Below are positions 1 through 9,323 of a DNA stretch of 64,000 nt, piece by piece. Positions within the stretch are counted from its first letter, which is position 1. Each line of letters starts with the position of its first letter. The stretch is from Candidatus Gastranaerophilales bacterium (lineage in GTDB: Bacteria > Cyanobacteriota > Vampirovibrionia > Gastranaerophilales > Gastranaerophilaceae): NCBI GenBank assembly GCA_944325605.1, contig CALVAX010000003.1, forward strand, positions 62,001-126,000, read 5' to 3'. The position numbers were made by a program, and so were the translations under genes. The notes beneath the pieces are model-generated. The model was not told the origin of the DNA. It saw only the letters and a program-made list of their open reading frames with translations, and searched no databases.

Positions 1-578
1 CAAAAATTATCGAAAAAAATCTTGAAAGATGCCACTATCTGGCTGAAGAACTTACAAACACTCTTGTAATAAACGGCGACGGAACAGATTTGAAACTTCT
101 GGATGAAGAAGACATCGGCTCTTCTGACGTTGTAATCAGCGTTACGAACAATGACGAAAGAAATCTTTTATGCTCGCTTCTTGCAAAACAGCTTGGCGTA
201 AAACGTGTTATTGCAAGAGTGTCCAAGGTGTTGAATATTCCGCTGTTTGAAAAAGTCGGAATTGATATTGCAATATCTCCAAAAAATTCAGCGTTGAACG
301 AAGTTAGAAATGACTTGCAGGAAAATGATGTTGACATTCTGGCAACTGTAGAGCAGGGTCAGGGTGAAGTTTTGGAAATCGGTGTTCTTCCGGAATTCAG
401 CTGCCGAAAACTGATGGATTTAAACCTTCCAAAACGTGCAATCATCGGGATTATAGAACGAAAAAATGCCGTTATTATCCCTAAAGGTGATACTGAACTC
501 AGATCCGGTGATGTTTTAATTATATTTACAAAAGCTGAAGACGCGCCGGAAATTAAAAAATTCTTTAAGGTAAAGTAG
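1..578 (+). CDS. trkA: Trk potassium uptake protein TrkA, C-terminal part (5' truncated by window edge)
   Basis: The frame is open from base 3, so this is the last 191 residues of a gene that starts upstream of the window. The visible part holds most of an RCK/Rossmann nucleotide-binding domain (GDGTD at residues 25-29, DEEDIGSSD just after, then a VTNNDERN segment) followed by a TrkA_C domain (SGDVLIIF near the end). TrkA is the cytoplasmic NAD(H)-binding regulator that gates the TrkH potassium channel; full-length proteins carry two RCK units and this is most likely the second. The stop codon is one base before the trkH start, so the two are clearly co-transcribed and probably coupled in translation. 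Confidence 0.9.
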   Translation, partial: KIIEKNLERCHYLAEELTNTLVINGDGTDLKLLDEEDIGSSDVVISVTNNDERNLLCSLLAKQLGVKRVIARVSKVLNIPLFEKVGIDIAISPKNSALNEVRNDLQENDVDILATVEQGQGEVLEIGVLPEFSCRKLMDLNLPKRAIIGIIERKNAVIIPKGDTELRSGDVLIIFTKAEDAPEIKKFFKVK

Positions 579-579
579 T

Positions 580-2052
580 ATGCGTTTAAATTATCTTGCA
601 AATGCACTCGGACTCATTCTTAAATATATCGGGCTTGTTGTGTTGATTCCGATTATTGTTGCGATAATCTACGGGGATTATGAATCAATTTATCCGTTTT
701 TAATATCAGGCCTCGGCTCAATTATTGTCGGATATCTTTTAAGAAAATACGTTAAAGATGCATCAACCATAGAAAATCTTAACGATATCAAAAAATCCGA
801 AGCCCTTTTGATAGTTGCTGTATCTTGGATTTTGTTTGGAATAATATCCGGAGCGCCGTATTTGTTTTACGGCTTAACTCCGACGGATGCACTGTTCGAA
901 GCTGTTTCGGGAATTACAACAACGGGAGCTACAATACTTACAAACTTTGATTATCCTGAAGCTTTTTTCTTCTGGCGTTCATTGTCTCAGTGGCTGGGCG
1001 GTTTGGGAATAATCGTGTTATTTATTGCGATTTTACCTCAATTTGCGGTTGCTGGACGACAGATGTTCTTTGCGGAGGCTCCGGGGCCGACGGAAGATAA
1101 AATTACTCCGAGAATCAGAAACACGGCAGGAGCTTTGTGGAAAATTTATGCGGGTTTGACTGTTATAGAAATTATCCTGCTTCACTTTACCGGAATGCCC
1201 TGGTTTGATTGTGTTTGTAATTCTCTGTCAACTCTTGCGGCAGGCGGGTTTTCTCCAAATCCGCAGAGTCTTGCCGGATACAATTCAAATGCTGCAATCT
1301 GGATTACTACAGTATTTATGTTTCTTGCCGGCGCAAGCTTTATTCTTCAGTATAAAGTTGTTGTTCAAAAGAAGCCTTTGCTAATATTCAGAAATGAAGA
1401 ATTCAGAGTATATGCGGGCATGGTTTGTATAATGTCGCTCTTAATTGCTCTGTCACTGTATTTTTCAGATGGTTATACAATGAAAGACGGGCTTATGCAT
1501 GCTTTTTATCAGGTAGCCAGTATAACAACGTCAACAGGAAGCGCAAGTGTAGATTTTGCTCAATGGAGTTTTGTGCCGCAGGTGCTTTTGTTTACGGTTA
1601 TGTTTATGGGATCCTGCGCAAGTTCTGCCGGCGGCGGTATCAAAATGATGAGATGGATCCTTGTATATAAATCAATGAAAAATTCGATAACAAAAGTTCT
1701 ACATCCGAATGCCATTTTGAACGTCAAAGTTGATAATGTCATTATTCCGCACGAAATTTTAAATCAGACGGTAGTATTTGTATTCTTTTATTTTTTATGT
1801 TTTTCTGTTGGTGCACTACTGATTACTATGGTAGAAAAAGATGTTGTAATCGGACTTGCAGGCTCAATCACCGCTCTTGGAAACATTGGCCCGGGATTTG
1901 GGACAATTACAGGTCCGATGGGTTCATTCAGCAGTATGCATGAATTAACAAAAATTATAATGATTGCGTCAATGCTTATCGGCAGGCTTGAAATAGTTCC
2001 GTTCCTTGTAATGTTCCAGAAAGATTTCTGGGTATTCAAACGACAAGCTTAA
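580..2052 (+). CDS. trkH: Trk system potassium transporter, membrane subunit TrkH
   Basis: A 490-residue polytopic membrane protein that forms the potassium pathway partnered by TrkA. The four pseudo-repeated selectivity-filter loops of the TrkH/KtrB family are visible: ITTTGAT near residue 109, TLAAGGFSP near 217, TTSTGSA near 315 and NIGPGFG near 433. An additional internal glycine patch (SSAGGGIKMMRW) corresponds to the gating loop of the family. Length is normal for TrkH (about 480-500 aa). The ATG follows the trkA stop after a single base, with an AAGG-type ribosome site inside the trkA 3' end. Identification is secure; TrkH and KtrB are related, but an adjacent tandem-RCK partner favours Trk. 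Confidence 0.94.
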   Translation: MRLNYLANALGLILKYIGLVVLIPIIVAIIYGDYESIYPFLISGLGSIIVGYLLRKYVKDASTIENLNDIKKSEALLIVAVSWILFGIISGAPYLFYGLTPTDALFEAVSGITTTGATILTNFDYPEAFFFWRSLSQWLGGLGIIVLFIAILPQFAVAGRQMFFAEAPGPTEDKITPRIRNTAGALWKIYAGLTVIEIILLHFTGMPWFDCVCNSLSTLAAGGFSPNPQSLAGYNSNAAIWITTVFMFLAGASFILQYKVVVQKKPLLIFRNEEFRVYAGMVCIMSLLIALSLYFSDGYTMKDGLMHAFYQVASITTSTGSASVDFAQWSFVPQVLLFTVMFMGSCASSAGGGIKMMRWILVYKSMKNSITKVLHPNAILNVKVDNVIIPHEILNQTVVFVFFYFLCFSVGALLITMVEKDVVIGLAGSITALGNIGPGFGTITGPMGSFSSMHELTKIIMIASMLIGRLEIVPFLVMFQKDFWVFKRQA

Positions 2053-2094
2053 TGTTTATAAATTTTGATAAAACTTTTCTGTGTCTTTATTTAA

Positions 2095-2173
2095 AGTGAA
2101 TAAGTGATGAAGTGAATAAGTTCTTTGCGGCGCTGCGTGCAAATTTTAATTAACTGTAACGCACTTATTCACT
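2095..2173. repeat. tandem 12-mer with a distal inverted copy
   Basis: AGTGAATAAGTG occurs at 2095-2106, again (11 of 12 bases) at 2111-2121, and its exact reverse complement lies at 2162-2173. The transcript could form a stem with a loop of about 40-55 nt. It lies just downstream of trkH and has no U-tract, so it is not a classical terminator. The architecture resembles the one at 40272-40367. Confidence 0.6.
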
Positions 2174-2203
2174 CTTAATTTTCATTTCCATTCAAACTTC
2201 CGA

Positions 2204-2493
2204 CCGCCCTATTTTGTCTTTCTCTGTCATCCTGAATTTATTTCAGGATCCCAACGTCATCCTGAGGCGTACGAGCAGAGGCTAAAAGGCGTTAGCCGTA
2301 CCGGTTAACCGCGAGTGCGAAAGCCGAAGGATCTCCTTAAAAATTTTACTGTCATCCTGAGGCTTAGCCGAAGGATCCCCTTAAAACGCCATGAGATTCT
2401 TCGGGCTCCGCCCTCAGAATGACATGTCCGGTGTGATGGGGTTCTTCGGTCGCAGGTTCCCTCAGAATGACAGTGATAGACAAAATTGGGCGG
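2204..2493. mobile_element. MITE-like non-coding element with about 33-bp imperfect terminal inverted repeats
   Basis: The left end (2204-2236) and the reverse complement of the right end (2461-2493) match at 28 of 33 positions; both begin CCGCCC, continue ATTTTGTCT and run into CTGTCATYCTGA. The interior consists of several copies of the TGTCATCCTGAG...GAAGGATC repeat in both orientations (about 2226-2260, 2261-2335, 2351-2380, 2388-2425, 2437-2471). No ORF of useful size is present. It fills most of the 469-bp gap between trkH and the glycosyltransferase gene. Whether it was mobilised by a transposase in trans is inference. Confidence 0.6.
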
Positions 2494-2521
2494 AGCATTA
2501 TCGCCTTACTGACTTGCCGCC

Positions 2522-3424
2522 CTAATCCACAGGCTTTATGTAGGTATAAAAGAAAGCTTTGTAAAACATTGGTCTGAACATAAAAAGAGGTCTGTATTTC
2601 AGATACCCGAAAAGAGAAGCTGTTCTGTTTTTGTCGTACCAGTACTTTTTCTCATCTTCGGATAAAGCCCACGGAGTCATTTGCAAATATTTAAAATAAT
2701 AATCTTTGTGGTAGCTGAATGACGCAAAATGCCATGGCTTTCTTTTAGAAACAAAATGGATTATCCATGGATTTTTTGTGTAACTTGAGCGGTTAGTGAA
2801 ATTGCTTGATTGAACATTCCATCTGTCATCAAGAATTTTAATTTTCCCTTTCAAAACTTCATTTATAATTTCCTGATCACCCATTTTTATTGTATCAATG
2901 TGCTTTTGAGTCCAGTCCAGAAATTCATCCTCAATATTTTGTTCTCTGATTTTCTTCAAGTCCATCACAAGCATTCCGGCATTAACGTAAGACGGATTTT
3001 TCTTAAGCATTCTTTTATTTATATCACGAACGCCGCCCGCGATATTTTCGCCTAAATCCGACTCAAAAAGTTCTCTCAAACTTTTATTCACAACAACATC
3101 ACAGTCAAGATAAATAATTTTATCTATATCTGGCAGAATATGCGAAAGTTTTAGACGATAGAAAGTACATATCGGAATATATGAGTGAGTTTTTATATTT
3201 TTGTAAGCGTCAAAAAGTTGTTCATCCAACGTTATAAAATTTATTTCACAAATCTTTATATCTTTCAGCTTAAGTATTTCTGATTTTTTCTCATCGCTCA
3301 ATCCGTCGGTCAAAATATAAAAACACAAATCATCATCTTCAGACGCATTAGCTAATACAGATGCAATTACCACACCTGCATATTTTGAATAATTTTCGTC
3401 ACAAGCCAGACCGACATTAATCAT
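2522..3424 (-). CDS. family 8 glycosyltransferase (lipopolysaccharide glucosyl/galactosyltransferase-like)
   Basis: A 300-residue GT-A fold protein. The N-terminus INVGLACDENYSKYAGVVIASV matches the nucleotide-sugar binding start of GT8 enzymes in pattern; YLDCDVVV near residue 100 is the metal-binding DxD motif; GDQEIINEVL near 180 and a late HFVSKRKPW segment are the other typical GT8 blocks. It probably transfers a hexose from a UDP-sugar to a surface glycan; the acceptor cannot be read from sequence. It is the second gene of a two-gene minus-strand unit, 21 bp after another glycosyltransferase gene. The start has an AAGG site nine bases upstream. Confidence 0.85.
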   Translation of the reverse strand: MINVGLACDENYSKYAGVVIASVLANASEDDDLCFYILTDGLSDEKKSEILKLKDIKICEINFITLDEQLFDAYKNIKTHSYIPICTFYRLKLSHILPDIDKIIYLDCDVVVNKSLRELFESDLGENIAGGVRDINKRMLKKNPSYVNAGMLVMDLKKIREQNIEDEFLDWTQKHIDTIKMGDQEIINEVLKGKIKILDDRWNVQSSNFTNRSSYTKNPWIIHFVSKRKPWHFASFSYHKDYYFKYLQMTPWALSEDEKKYWYDKNRTASLFGYLKYRPLFMFRPMFYKAFFYTYIKPVD

Positions 3425-3445
3425 ATTTAAAACCTTATTTAAGCC

Positions 3446-4174
3446 CTAAAATTCGCCGTATTTGTCAAGCCATGTTGTCGGCTTAACATATCTGAGTCCG
3501 CCTTTGCCCATATAGCCTCTGCGGGCCTGCGCAGGGGTCGGTCTGCCATGGAACACAATAATTTTCGGTTCTTCAGGCTCTTTCGGCTCCTTAAAAAAGT
3601 TCAACGGGAATGGTTGAAGACAATGACGCTTAAAACTTACACACCAAGATTTGTCCCAGTATTTCAGAATACCCTTTTTGTACATTTCGTCTGATAAATA
3701 AGCCTGCTCATTTCTGTAATATTTAACAACGTCGTTTCCGAGTTTGTAGAAGTTTTCCAAAATTTCCGGATACTTGCCGACTTCAAATCTGAAAACAGAC
3801 GAATTTCCAGTCACAGCATTCGGAAAATCCCAATCCTTAACAATCAAAAAGTCACCTTCTTCTTCAAAGAACGGAGTCAAATCTTTTCTTATAACAACAT
3901 CCAGATCCAAAAACAGAGCCAGACCTTTTAAATCAGCAAGCTGTTCTTGAAAAAGCGAAAGTTTTCTCCAGCCTCTGTCAGGAATTTCTGTATTAACGAC
4001 AAAATCGGGGAGATCTCTTACTTCAACCTGAGGCAAAAGACCGTTTCCGTCATCTGTAAAGCATACAAATCTGTAAGGAAGAGTCATATTTTTATCAACA
4101 GCTTTGTAAAGCCTGTTGACATATTCCGGCCCGAATTTATTTCCCCATTTAATACAAATAATATTCTTTTCCAT
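3446..4174 (-). CDS. putative GT-A fold glycosyltransferase
   Basis: A 242-residue protein with IICIKWGNKFGPEYVNRLY at the N-terminus, a FVCFTDD segment near residue 40, and LFLDLDVVI near 90 that looks like the DxD metal/nucleotide-sugar site. A conserved-looking GWRKLSLF block precedes it, and a C-terminal VFHGRPTPAQ block could carry the late His ligand. I recognise the fold and the general class of small cytosolic surface-glycan transferases but not a specific donor or acceptor. The ATG has a strong GAGGGAAG ribosome site. It probably forms an operon with the GT8 gene downstream; both point to surface polysaccharide synthesis. Confidence 0.7.
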   Translation of the reverse strand: MEKNIICIKWGNKFGPEYVNRLYKAVDKNMTLPYRFVCFTDDGNGLLPQVEVRDLPDFVVNTEIPDRGWRKLSLFQEQLADLKGLALFLDLDVVIRKDLTPFFEEEGDFLIVKDWDFPNAVTGNSSVFRFEVGKYPEILENFYKLGNDVVKYYRNEQAYLSDEMYKKGILKYWDKSWCVSFKRHCLQPFPLNFFKEPKEPEEPKIIVFHGRPTPAQARRGYMGKGGLRYVKPTTWLDKYGEF

Positions 4175-4395
4175 TCAACTTCCCTCACAGAATAATTACA
4201 AAATACAAGCTCTGTTTTTCTGTAATTATAATACAATAACATAAATGCATGCAAGCTATTCCGAAAAAATGATTTATTTAGTGTTACAATTCAAGTCCGT
4301 TTTTATAAATTTAATCTTTATACATGATTAAAATGAACAAAAATTATACTAAAATCGTTAGTTGCATGTGAGAAGAAATTGAGGACAAAAGAGAA

Positions 4396-5853
4396 TTGAA
4401 ACTTGCCGGCAAAATAAAAATATTTTTAGTTATCACAGGCTTATTCATATCATTTACTCCGGTGTTTTCAGCAGAGTTTGCAGCGGTTCAAAAAGGTATG
4501 GTTTTGTCGCTGGACGATTGTATTGAAATTGCACTTAAAAACAGTCCGAACATAAAAAAATCACAGTATAATTACAGATTAAGCAAAACCGACGTAAATC
4601 TTGCAAAGTCAGACTTTTTCCCGACGATAACCCTTGGCACCGGCTTGAACTACAATGACAGCAAGTCCAGAATAAGAAACTATGAAAACAGCTACTATAG
4701 TGCACAGGCTTCAATTAATCAGCTTATTTGGAATTTCGGAAAAACTAATGCAAGAATTAAAATGCAGAAATTCAACATGATTTCTTCGCAGTTTGGGTTT
4801 GACAACACGGTTTTATCAACGATTTATACAGTTAAAAATAATTACTACGGTGTACTTGCGGCAAAAGCATCCCTCGATGTAAACAGAGCAAATGTCCAGA
4901 TTAATGAAAGAAATTATCAGAGAACTAAAGCCTATTTTGATGAAGGAATTCGTTCAAAAATAGACCTTGTAAATGCGGAAGTTTATTTGAGTGATTCAAA
5001 AATTGCGCTTGTTCAGGCTGAAAATCAATACAAAAATGCAATGGTTCAACTGAATAATTCAATGTATATTGCCTATGCGCCTGAGTATGAAATCAAAAAT
5101 ACGGAAACTTTCAACTTCAAACGCAACGAAATCCCGGTAAATCTTGAAAAAATTTCCGAAAAAAATAATATGACTACCCTGCCGAAAGATGTAAGCGACG
5201 CAACTCTTACTTCTTCTGTCGAAAAATTAAATGTAATGGAAAATTTTAAATTTGACCCGTTTCCTTACACATTTGAAAAATCCGTAGAAATCGCAATTGA
5301 AAACCGGCCTGATTTAAAGGCATACGAAAACACCCTGAAAGCAATGAAACAGTCACTCCTTTATATCAAACGCCAGTACTACCCGACACTTTCAGGCACA
5401 GCCGGCTATACCCTCAGAGATTCTCAATACAGCACAAACTCATTCAATATGGGGCTGACATTGAACACTTCTTTTAACATCATGGGGCTTAAAAATGAAA
5501 TCGAAGCCGGAAAAATTCAGGTTGACCTTGCGCAGAATGATATAGACCTTTTAAAACAAAATATTTATTTTGAAGTCCAATCGGCATATATTAATATGAT
5601 ACAGCTTGAAAAACAAATCCCGCTCCTTGCAGTCAGCGTAAAACAAACGCTTGAAAACCTTGAGCTTGCAGACGGCAGATATTCGGTCGGAATCGGGGAT
5701 TACATAGAACTTCAGGATGCAAAAGTTAACTACAATAACGCACAGCAGGCTTATGTTGAAGGCGTTTACAACTACAACGTTGCCCGTGCGGCACTTGAAC
5801 AGGCTATAGCGTTAAAGCCTAATGTAAAAATCAATATTGAGGATAAAAATTAA
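4396..5853 (+). CDS. TolC-family outer membrane efflux protein
   Basis: A 485-residue protein with a signal peptide (KIKIFLVITGLFISF, cleavage near PVFSA-EFAA) followed by two related helical halves of the OEP family: ALKNSPNIKKSQYN with later DEGIRSKIDLVNAEV, and AIENRPDLKAYENT with later GRYSVGIGDYIELQDAKV. It is the outer membrane exit duct of a tripartite exporter. The frame begins with TTG at 4396, twelve bases after a GAGG site; the TTG is required to include the signal peptide, and no in-frame ATG precedes it. Its stop overlaps the start of the adaptor gene by one base (TAATG), so the two are coupled. Confidence 0.88.
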   Translation: MKLAGKIKIFLVITGLFISFTPVFSAEFAAVQKGMVLSLDDCIEIALKNSPNIKKSQYNYRLSKTDVNLAKSDFFPTITLGTGLNYNDSKSRIRNYENSYYSAQASINQLIWNFGKTNARIKMQKFNMISSQFGFDNTVLSTIYTVKNNYYGVLAAKASLDVNRANVQINERNYQRTKAYFDEGIRSKIDLVNAEVYLSDSKIALVQAENQYKNAMVQLNNSMYIAYAPEYEIKNTETFNFKRNEIPVNLEKISEKNNMTTLPKDVSDATLTSSVEKLNVMENFKFDPFPYTFEKSVEIAIENRPDLKAYENTLKAMKQSLLYIKRQYYPTLSGTAGYTLRDSQYSTNSFNMGLTLNTSFNIMGLKNEIEAGKIQVDLAQNDIDLLKQNIYFEVQSAYINMIQLEKQIPLLAVSVKQTLENLELADGRYSVGIGDYIELQDAKVNYNNAQQAYVEGVYNYNVARAALEQAIALKPNVKINIEDKN

Positions 5854-7025
5854 TGGAAATTAAAAAATTCTTAAACCAGAGATTTATAATTACAGGCGGG
5901 GTGCTTCTGGCGCTCACGGTCGGAACAGCGTCTTATGTAACAATAAAAAACAAAGTCCACTACATAACCCAGCCTTTAAAAAGATGCACAATTACTGAAA
6001 TTGTCGAGGCTTCCGGTACAATAAACCCTGTAAATACTGTAAGCGTAGGTTCTACCGTATCAGGACTTATAAAAGAAATTTATGTTGACTTTAACTCCGA
6101 AGTCAAAAAAGGCCAGCCGATGGCGCAGATTGACCCCGCAAACTTCCTTGCGACGGTTCAGCAGAATGAAGCACAAATTGCAAACGCTCAGGCAAATCTT
6201 GCAAGGCTTCAGGCAGTAATGGATTATGACTACAAGATGTATGTGAGATACAAAAATCTCTATGCTAAAAATTTCATCGCAAAAAGCGAACTTGATCAGG
6301 TGGAAAGCACCTATAGATCTGATCTTGCCCAGATAAATGCCGCAAAAGCACAGATTGCCCAGTATCAAGCCTCATTAAAAACCGCCAAAACAAACCTCGG
6401 TTATACAAAGATTATTGCACCTGTAGATGGAACCGTAATTTCACGTGAAATCGACCTTGGCCAGCCGGTTGCAGCAAGCTTTCAGGCTCCGCAGTTGTTC
6501 ACAATTGCTCAGGATTTAACAGAAATGCAAATCGAAGTAAACGTCTCGGAAGCCGATATCGGAAAAGTTAAAGAAGGCCAGGATGTAACTTACACACTTG
6601 ACGGATACGCTGACAGCCTGTTTAAAGGTAAAGTTACTCAGGTAAGACTTGCCTCAACCACGACAAGCAACGTTGTTACATATTCGGTTATTGTTGACGT
6701 TAAAAATGAAGATTTGAAGCTTAAACCCGGCATGACCGCAAACGTTTCTATTATCACAAACCAGAGAAATGATGTTCTGTGCCTGCCAAATATTGCGCTA
6801 AAATTCACTCCAAACACTGACGGAAAAAAATATGAAAATCAGGGTGTCTGGGTATTAAAACACAACAAACCCGTAAGATACGACATCAAAACAGGTGCCG
6901 GAAATGACAACTTTACGGAACTTATATCAAAAGATATTCAGGAAAACGATGCGATTATTACAGGAATAAAAGGCAAAAACTCTTCCGGCCAGACCAAACG
7001 CCGCAGAGGCCCCGGAATGTTTTAG
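5853..7025 (+). CDS. macA: MacA-like periplasmic adaptor (membrane fusion protein)
   Basis: A 390-residue membrane fusion protein: N-terminal membrane anchor (about residues 12-30), first half of the lipoyl domain (VGSTVSGLIKEIYVDFNSEVKKGQ, about 66-90), a long alpha-hairpin coiled coil rich in Q/A/N (about 95-180), second lipoyl half (IIAPVDGTVISREIDLGQ), a beta-barrel with VSEADIGKVKEGQ, and a membrane-proximal domain. The C-terminus is basic (KRRRG). It links an inner membrane ABC transporter to the TolC-type duct encoded immediately upstream, and the ABC genes follow directly. The cargo (macrolide, peptide, lipid or other) cannot be inferred, so macA is used in the family sense. Confidence 0.85.
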   Translation: MEIKKFLNQRFIITGGVLLALTVGTASYVTIKNKVHYITQPLKRCTITEIVEASGTINPVNTVSVGSTVSGLIKEIYVDFNSEVKKGQPMAQIDPANFLATVQQNEAQIANAQANLARLQAVMDYDYKMYVRYKNLYAKNFIAKSELDQVESTYRSDLAQINAAKAQIAQYQASLKTAKTNLGYTKIIAPVDGTVISREIDLGQPVAASFQAPQLFTIAQDLTEMQIEVNVSEADIGKVKEGQDVTYTLDGYADSLFKGKVTQVRLASTTTSNVVTYSVIVDVKNEDLKLKPGMTANVSIITNQRNDVLCLPNIALKFTPNTDGKKYENQGVWVLKHNKPVRYDIKTGAGNDNFTELISKDIQENDAIITGIKGKNSSGQTKRRRGPGMF

Positions 7026-7045
7026 TACAAATTATAAGGATAAAA

Positions 7046-7750
7046 ATGTCACTTATAGAAGTTAAAGATGCAATAAAAACTTATCAAACAGGCGAGGACA
7101 GCTTCAATGCCCTTAACTGTGTATCTTTGAGTGTTGAAAAAGGCGAGTTTGTCGCAATAATGGGTGCGTCAGGTTCCGGCAAATCAACATTTATGAATAT
7201 GCTCGGTACTCTTGATAAGCCAAATTCCGGAAGCTACCACCTTGACGGAATTGATATGCTTCATTTGACACCGGATGAAGTCGCTCATATTAGAAACGTT
7301 AAAATGGGGTTTGTATTTCAAGGCTTCAATCTTATTGCAAGAACAACCGCGCTTGAAAATGTTGAACTTCCGATGATTTATAAGGGAGTTCCTGAAGAAG
7401 AACGGATAGAAAGAGCAAAAGCCGCACTTAAAATTGTCGGGCTTGAAGCAAGAGAAGATCATATGCCGAACCAGATGTCAGGCGGCCAGCAGCAGCGTGT
7501 TGCGATTGCCCGCGCAATAATTAACGATCCTCCGCTTATCTTAGCGGACGAGCCGACAGGTAACCTTGATACAAAAACAAGTATTGAAGTTATGGAATTT
7601 TTTGTTAAATTAAACGAAAAAACAGGTAAGACAATAATTCTGGTCACTCACGAACCCGATATCGCAGAATACTGCAAACGGGTTGTAAGGTTTAAAGACG
7701 GAAACATAATATCCGACGAAATTAACAAAAATCGCAAACTTTGCGGGTAA
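7046..7750 (+). CDS. MacB/LolD-type ABC transporter ATP-binding subunit
   Basis: A 234-residue ABC ATPase with Walker [10 protein letters not shown] at residues 40-48, Q-loop VFQGFNLI near 90, signature MSGGQQQR near 145, Walker [10 protein letters not shown] near 165 and a switch His in VTHEPD. The sequence is typical of the MacB/LolD/FtsE subfamily that powers mechanotransmission rather than solute transport. In E. coli MacB the ATPase is fused to the permease; here it is separate, followed nine bases later by the permease gene. An AAGGA ribosome site precedes the ATG. Confidence 0.92.
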   Translation: MSLIEVKDAIKTYQTGEDSFNALNCVSLSVEKGEFVAIMGASGSGKSTFMNMLGTLDKPNSGSYHLDGIDMLHLTPDEVAHIRNVKMGFVFQGFNLIARTTALENVELPMIYKGVPEEERIERAKAALKIVGLEAREDHMPNQMSGGQQQRVAIARAIINDPPLILADEPTGNLDTKTSIEVMEFFVKLNEKTGKTIILVTHEPDIAEYCKRVVRFKDGNIISDEINKNRKLCG

Positions 7751-7759
7751 GGAAAACTT

Positions 7760-8989
7760 ATGCTTGATTTCAAATCAACCGTAAAAATGGCAATAGTATC
7801 ATTAAAAATAAACAAAATGCGCTCAATGCTGACTTCTCTCGGTATAATTATCGGCGTAAGCGCAGTTATAATAATGCTTGCAGTAGGCTCCGGCGCAAGC
7901 GAAAGAATTGCAAGAGATATGGAATCAATGGGCAGTAATCTTCTTATGATACGTTCAAGTTCAGCCACAACAGGCGGTGTTAGAATGGGATCCGGCACAA
8001 AACCTTCACTGACACTTAAAGATGCGGAAGTAATAGAAAGCAATGCACAGGGTGTTCTTGCAGTTGCTCCGTATTCAAGCGCAAGTTCGCAGCTGACTTA
8101 CGGCAACCAGAACTGGGCAACAACCGTTGCCGGAACAACAGCCTCATATCTTTATATAAGAAATTACGAAATTCTTCAGGGCAGAAATTTTATTCCTGAA
8201 GACATCAAAAACAGCACCAAAGTTGCAATAGTCGGCGACACTGTCGCAACCGAGCTTTTCGGTGACATGAACCCGATAAACAAAACAATGAGAATCGGAA
8301 ATGTTCCGTTTAAAGTAATCGGACTTTTAAAAACCAAAGGTGAAAACGGAATGGGCATGGATCAGGATGATCTTGTCTTTATTCCGATTACGACGGCGCA
8401 GAAGAAAGTTTTCGGAACAGATTTTCCGGGCAGCGTAAAGATGATAAACGTAAAAGCCCTGAGTGATGAAACCCTGAGCCTTGCGGCAAACGATATAACC
8501 GATATTTTAAGACGGCGGCACAATATCGGCAAAAATCAGGATGATGACTTTGAAATCAGAAACCTTGCCGAAATGCAGGAAACAATAAAATCTTCAGCCA
8601 GAACAATGTCGCTTCTTTTAGGTGCGATTGCCTCGGTTTCGCTTCTTGTCGGCGGTATCGGGATTATGAACATTATGCTTGTATCAGTAACTGAAAGAAC
8701 AAAGGAAATCGGAATTCGTATGGCAATCGGCGCAAAGGCATCAGACATAAGAATTCAGTTTTTGATAGAATCCTTTTTGTTGTCAGTAATCGGCGGGCTT
8801 ATCGGAGTAATCCTCGGAGTCGGCGGAGCGCAGCTTCTTCATATATTTGCGGATATGTCTATTTCAATATCAACGTTTTCGATAATTCTGTCGCTCGGAT
8901 TTTCGGGTGCAATCGGGGTTATGTTCGGGTACTATCCGGCCTACAAAGCCTCTCTTCTCAACCCGATTGATGCGTTGAGGTATGAGTAG
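7760..8989 (+). CDS. MacB-type ABC transporter permease (FtsX-like)
   Basis: A 409-residue permease: one N-terminal membrane helix after MRSMLTSLGIIIGV, a large periplasmic MacB_PCD domain (about residues 50-270), then three membrane helices of the FtsX domain (SLLVGGIGIMNIMLVSV, FLLSVIGGLIGVILG, ILSLGFSGAIGVMFG). The cytoplasmic coupling motif TERTKEIGIRMAIGA is present and the protein ends in PIDALRYE, the usual end of this family. It completes the TolC-adaptor-ATPase-permease operon 4396-8989. Identification is secure; cargo is unknown. Confidence 0.92.
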   Translation: MLDFKSTVKMAIVSLKINKMRSMLTSLGIIIGVSAVIIMLAVGSGASERIARDMESMGSNLLMIRSSSATTGGVRMGSGTKPSLTLKDAEVIESNAQGVLAVAPYSSASSQLTYGNQNWATTVAGTTASYLYIRNYEILQGRNFIPEDIKNSTKVAIVGDTVATELFGDMNPINKTMRIGNVPFKVIGLLKTKGENGMGMDQDDLVFIPITTAQKKVFGTDFPGSVKMINVKALSDETLSLAANDITDILRRRHNIGKNQDDDFEIRNLAEMQETIKSSARTMSLLLGAIASVSLLVGGIGIMNIMLVSVTERTKEIGIRMAIGAKASDIRIQFLIESFLLSVIGGLIGVILGVGGAQLLHIFADMSISISTFSIILSLGFSGAIGVMFGYYPAYKASLLNPIDALRYE

Positions 8990-9053
8990 AGACGAAAAAA
9001 GGCGATAGGACTGCAAGGCGATAAGGCGATAAGTCCTTTACATAAAATAAATC

Positions 9054-9076
9054 CCCTCTCCCTTGAGGGGAGAGGG
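9054..9076. repeat. CCCTCTCCC / GGGAGAGGG hairpin
   Basis: A 9-bp perfect stem (CCCTCTCCC at 9054-9062, GGGAGAGGG at 9068-9076) with a 5-nt loop, 65 bases past the permease stop. No T-run follows, so it may be a dispersed palindromic repeat rather than a terminator. Similar CCCTCTCCC palindromes are known as scattered repeats in unrelated bacteria. Confidence 0.55.
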
Positions 9077-9233
9077 AAGAAATTGTTAGTGAGCATTAGC
9101 GAACTTACAATTTCGGGTGTGGGTGATTTGTAAGTCAGGTTCTAACAAAGTGAGGGGTGAAGGGTGAGGAGAGTTGAATAGTGGAACGGGTGAAAGGTTG
9201 AAGGGTTTGTTTCAGAAAAAGGCGATAAGAAAT

Positions 9234-9323
9234 CGCCCCATTTTGTCTTACACTGTCATTCTGAACTTGTTTCAGAATCCCGTTGAGATACTGAGATAAA
9301 CTCAGCATGACAAAATGGGGCGG
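9234..9323. mobile_element. 90-bp miniature inverted-repeat element
   Basis: The left end starts CGCCCCATTTTGTC at 9234 and the right end is its reverse complement, ending at 9322 with one further base. The inside contains TGTCATTCTGA, TTTCAGAATCC and a CTCAGCATGACA copy. The ends match the inverted termini of the 290-bp element at 2204-2493, so the two appear to be the same family at different lengths. Confidence 0.6.

Noticed and set aside
2053-2521. CRISPR array suspected because of clustered repeats
   Set aside because: The units are inverted and irregularly spaced, without uniform direct repeats and spacers, and no cas genes are present.
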